Part shown: positions 41,420 to 44,134 of the stretch, piece by piece | Layout: each line of letters opens with the position of its first letter | How positions within the stretch are numbered: position 1 is the first letter of the stretch | NCBI GenBank assembly: GCA_012518645.1 | Contig: JAAYRS010000050.1 | Span: 1-44,134 of the forward strand | Direction: 5' to 3' | Source of the DNA: Bacillota bacterium | GTDB lineage: Bacteria; Bacillota; Limnochordia; Darwinibacteriales; Darwinibacteriaceae | DNA: 44,134 nucleotides | Translations under genes and position numbers: made by a program | The notes under the pieces: generated by a model | What the model saw: the letters and a program-made list of their open reading frames with translations, nothing else | Database searches by the model: none | Told to the model about the DNA's origin: nothing

Positions 41420-42515
41420 AAGCCTGAGGATAACCGCCATTATTTTAATCCTGGTTTTAAATCTAACCTCCCCGGCCTATTCCGAAGAGGAAGAACCCTG
41501 GGGCGATTTTCTCAGCGCCGGCTCTTATTATACTTTGCTGGATCCTGACAACGAAGTTTTGCTGCAGACCGGGCGGCGCATCTACCCCGGCGATGAATTC
41601 CTAAGCGGAGAGAATAAGCTTTACAAAGTGCAGACCGCGGATGATAAACAGCAGACGGCTCAAGCGGAGTTGCTTGAAATAGTTGAGCTGGAAGTGTTTC
41701 CCTGGGAACAGTTACAGCGGGAGCTGGAGTTGAATTTAGCTGCGGCAGAGGCGGAAGAAGAAAAGGGGAAAACCCGGGGCAAAATTGCAATTTACCATAC
41801 CCACAATGCCGAAAGTTATGTCCCCAGCGAAGGGACGGACAGTATTAACGGCAAAGGCGGCATCCACCGCGTCGGGGCCGCTTTCGCGCAGGCCTTGGCT
41901 GCTTTGGGCATCGATGTTGATTATTCGGAAAAAATGCATTTGCCCCACGATCGAGGGGCTTACCGCCGGTCGCGGGAAACGGTTTTAGAACTTTTAGCAA
42001 AACACCCCGATGCCATTTTTGATGTTCACCGCGACGCCGCGCCCCAATCCGCCTATGCCCTCCAACTAGGCAACGAATGGATTACCCGGATTCAATTTGT
42101 GGTGGGCAGACAGAACCAAAATCTGGGAATCAACCGCAAATACGCCCTTTCCTTAAAGAAAATTGCAGATGATCTTTATCCGGGTTTAGTTAAAGGCATT
42201 TTTTTTGGCAGAGGCAACTACAACCAGGATCTCACCCCTTTAAGCCTCCTTTTGGAAGTAGGGGCCCACACTAATAGCCGCCCGGCTGCGGAACGGGGTG
42301 TCAGCCTTTTTAGCGAAGTCGTTGACTTTTACTTTTACGGGCCAAAGGCGGAGGCCGCCGGCAGGGATCAAGGGCAGGCTGCCCGCAGAAGCATCACAGG
42401 GCTGCTCTTTTTTGTGGCAACGGGCCTAGTTGTTTTTTTCGTAATTAATGCCGGGGGTTTCCTCCCCGCTTGGGAACGTTTGAAAAGGCTTGCCCGGGGT
42501 TTAAAGGTAAAATAA
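41412..42515 (+). CDS. spoIIP: Stage II sporulation protein P
   Basis: SpoIIP is the amidase/endopeptidase that, with SpoIID and SpoIIM, degrades septal peptidoglycan for engulfment. The 367-residue product has a leader/anchor (residues 1-24), a variable region, and the catalytic domain: 'IAIYHTHNAESYVPS', 'GGIHRVGAAFAQAL', 'IFDVHRDAAP', 'QNQNLGINRKYALSLKKIADDLYPGLV', 'LLLEVGAHTNS' with the metal-binding His and Glu. A C-terminal membrane helix (about 333-352) is also present. ATG overlaps the DUF1614 stop. Confidence 0.93.
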   Translation: MTKSLRITAIILILVLNLTSPAYSEEEEPWGDFLSAGSYYTLLDPDNEVLLQTGRRIYPGDEFLSGENKLYKVQTADDKQQTAQAELLEIVELEVFPWEQLQRELELNLAAAEAEEEKGKTRGKIAIYHTHNAESYVPSEGTDSINGKGGIHRVGAAFAQALAALGIDVDYSEKMHLPHDRGAYRRSRETVLELLAKHPDAIFDVHRDAAPQSAYALQLGNEWITRIQFVVGRQNQNLGINRKYALSLKKIADDLYPGLVKGIFFGRGNYNQDLTPLSLLLEVGAHTNSRPAAERGVSLFSEVVDFYFYGPKAEAAGRDQGQAARRSITGLLFFVATGLVVFFVINAGGFLPAWERLKRLARGLKVK

Positions 42516-42517
42516 AA

Positions 42518-42537
42518 ACCGGATCCGCGGATCCGGT
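42518..42537 (-). terminator. Terminator of lysS (20-base palindrome plus T-run)
   Basis: ACCGGATCCG/CGGATCCGGT is a perfect 20-base palindrome. On the minus strand it is followed by TTTTTATTTTA, giving a good terminator for lysS; on the plus strand it may also help end spoIIP transcription. Confidence 0.8.
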
Positions 42538-42555
42538 GCAATCCAAACTGATAGA

Positions 42556-44046
42556 TTAGGGACGGGGGCGCATATGGGGAAAAAGAAGGACATCCCGGAT
42601 GGAGACTGAATCGGTGAAAAGCATTACCATCCGATCAATCCCTAAACCGAGGCCCCCCGCCGGCGGCATCCCATATTCTAAAGCCCGGACATAATCTTCA
42701 TCCATCATATGGGCTTCATCATCGCCCTTTTTCCTCTGTTCCGCCTGTTGTTGAAAGCGCCGCTTTTGATCAAGAGGATCATTTAGTTCTGTAAAACCAT
42801 TGCCTACTTCCCAGGTAACCACAAAAGGTTCAAAGCGGTCGGTTAAATTGGGGTTGTCCCGTTTCCTCCTAGCTAAAGGGCTGACATCTACAGGGTGATC
42901 GGTAATGAAAACCGGTTGGATCAAGCGCGGCTCCACAAATTGATCAAAGAAGCCTTCCACCACATTACCATAGGAAGCCTGGTCCCCAACTGCGACCCCT
43001 TTTTCTTGGGCCGCTTTTCTGGCTTCCCGGGCGCTAAGACCCGTTAAATCTATACCCGAATATTCCTTAATCGCTTCCAACATAGGCTTTCGGGGCCAGG
43101 GAGGGGTTAAATCCAATTCTTGACCTTGAAAGACTACCGCGGTGGATCCCCCTATTTCCAGGGCAATATGGGCGAAAATTTCTTCGGTCAATTTCATCAT
43201 ATCCTCAGCATTGCCATAAGCCTTATAAATCTCGCAAGAAGTGTATTCCGGGTTATGTTTAGTGGAAATCCCTTCGTTACGGAAGTTCTTACCAATCTCA
43301 AAGACCTTCTCAAAACCACCGACTAAAAGCCTTTTTAAATACAATTCGGGGGCAATGCGCAGGTATAGATCTAGATCAAGTGCGTTATGGTGAGTAGTAA
43401 ACGGGCGGGCGTTGGCCCCCCCGGCAATAACGTTAAGCATAGGGGTTTCCACTTCAATATAGCCTTTTTGGATTAAAAAATCACGAAGGCTTTGGATAAT
43501 TTTACTCCTAGTTTCAAAAACGCGGCGTACCTTGGGGTTTACAATTAGGTCCAAATAGCGCTGCCTATAGCGTAAGTCAACATCTTTAAGACCGTGCCAT
43601 TTTTCGGGCAGGGGCCTCAAGGATTTAGCTAAAAGTTTTAATTCCTTTACCTCAACACTAATTTCGCCCCGCCTTGTTTTAAAAACCCGGCCTTTTATGC
43701 CTACAATATCACCGATATCCAGTTTCTGCAGAAATTCGTATCCTTCCTCGCCTAAAGTATTAATTCGAAAATAAAGCTGGATTCGGCCCGAGGAATCCAT
43801 AAGATCAGCAAAACTGGCCTTCCCATGCGTGCGCATGGACATTAAACGCCCGGCCAAGGCTGTTTCCTCCGCTTCTAAGGAATCAAAATTATCCACAATT
43901 TCCTGGGCTTGATGAGTACTGACAAACTTCTGGCCGAAAGGATCGATCCCCAAGTCGGAAATGGCCTTCAGCTTATCTCTGCGTACCGCCATAAGCTCGT
44001 TCAATTCGCGTCTTTCTTCTCCTTGTTCATTTTGCTGATCCTGCAC
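42556..44046 (-). CDS. lysS: Lysyl-tRNA synthetase, class II
   Basis: It charges tRNA-Lys. The 496 residues show an N-terminal OB fold ('ALAGRLMSMRTHGKASFADL'), motif 1 around 'IIQSLRDFLIQKGYIEVETPML', motif 2 'FEIGKNFRNEGISTKHNPEY', and motif 3 'GGLGLGIDRMVMLFTDS'. Full length and intact. GTG 44046 has TAGGAGG upstream. It follows the greA-like gene end by 16 bases, the common greA-lysS arrangement of Bacillota. Confidence 0.97.
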   Translation of the reverse strand: MQDQQNEQGEERRELNELMAVRRDKLKAISDLGIDPFGQKFVSTHQAQEIVDNFDSLEAEETALAGRLMSMRTHGKASFADLMDSSGRIQLYFRINTLGEEGYEFLQKLDIGDIVGIKGRVFKTRRGEISVEVKELKLLAKSLRPLPEKWHGLKDVDLRYRQRYLDLIVNPKVRRVFETRSKIIQSLRDFLIQKGYIEVETPMLNVIAGGANARPFTTHHNALDLDLYLRIAPELYLKRLLVGGFEKVFEIGKNFRNEGISTKHNPEYTSCEIYKAYGNAEDMMKLTEEIFAHIALEIGGSTAVVFQGQELDLTPPWPRKPMLEAIKEYSGIDLTGLSAREARKAAQEKGVAVGDQASYGNVVEGFFDQFVEPRLIQPVFITDHPVDVSPLARRKRDNPNLTDRFEPFVVTWEVGNGFTELNDPLDQKRRFQQQAEQRKKGDDEAHMMDEDYVRALEYGMPPAGGLGLGIDRMVMLFTDSVSIRDVLLFPHMRPRP

Positions 44047-44062
44047 AAAATTACCTCCTATT

Positions 44063-44134
44063 TTATCTGGAAACCTTCAAAATTTCATAACTTAAGGTCC
44101 CATCCAGAACTTCCACTTCTACAATAACACCAGG
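44063..44134 (-). CDS. greA: Transcription elongation factor GreA, C-terminal 23 codons (partial)
   Basis: The frame running in from the right edge reads 'PGVIVEVEVLDGTLSYEIL' and stops at 44063. This matches the GreA C-terminal strand pattern (GDxVxVxxPxGxxxYEIxxI). GreA rescues backtracked RNA polymerase. Its place directly before lysS supports the call. Only the last 23 residues are in the window, so it rests on a short match plus context. Confidence 0.7.
   Translation of the reverse strand, partial: PGVIVEVEVLDGTLSYEILKVSR

Noticed and set aside
44047-44062. T-box riboswitch upstream of lysS
   Set aside because: The gap between the greA-like stop and lysS is only 16 bases; no room for a T-box.

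Overview
The window looks like the chromosome of an anaerobic, spore-forming member of the Bacillota. Support comes from sporulation-type genes (spoIIP with a DUF1614 partner, a SpoIID/LytB protein, a YtvI-like permease, a Cys/Pro-rich coat-like protein), a DarA-type c-di-AMP receptor, strong AGGAGG ribosome sites, many TTG/GTG starts, acetate kinase next to a 3-hydroxyacyl-CoA dehydrogenase, and a greA-lysS junction. A small secreted beta-rich protein with a C-terminal Phe, and a solute-binding protein with a signal-peptidase-I type leader rather than a lipobox, hint at an outer membrane. A diderm lineage such as Limnochordia is therefore a reasonable but unproven guess.

Layout. (1) 1-1295: decayed IS21-type element (frameshifted istA, istB with ruined Walker A). 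(2) 1383-9967: glycerophosphodiester island. A leftward operon encodes an AraM/EgsA-type glycerol-1-phosphate dehydrogenase, Ugp-like binding protein and two permeases, a GDPD and a HAD phosphatase. A rightward pair encodes a second GDPD and a DeoR regulator. (3) 9973-21080: housekeeping and envelope genes: beta-class DNA methylase, DinG helicase, a flippase-like membrane protein, SpoIID/LytB protein, M20 amidohydrolase, 5'-3' exonuclease, C39 peptidase, beta-barrel-like protein, and PepF with an altered zinc motif. (4) 21206-24115: FtsA/actin-like protein with a long repeat tail, then about 0.75 kb of decayed sequence. (5) 24116-33746, mostly leftward: secreted DUF4163/DUF3298 protein, PNPOx-like flavoprotein, lipoprotein, BadF-like protein, DUF58/DUF4129/MoxR cluster, DUF445, CAP protein, a gene absent from the ORF track that looks like a CxxU selenoprotein, and a propeller plus coiled-coil protein. 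(6) 33870-44134: coat-like protein, darA, CPBP protease, guaB, hbd-ackA, ytvI-like, DUF1614-spoIIP, lysS and the greA 3' end.

The most interesting points are the probable selenoprotein at 32154-32456, which has an in-frame TGA exactly at the second position of a CxxC-like redox motif with a hairpin downstream; an operon suggesting salvage of glycerol-1-phosphate (archaeal-type) lipid headgroups; a PepF whose HExxH reads QExxH; and three genes whose only well-spaced start codon is ATT or ATC. No tRNA, rRNA or CRISPR array was seen. All assignments come from reading the sequence; no database search was run.
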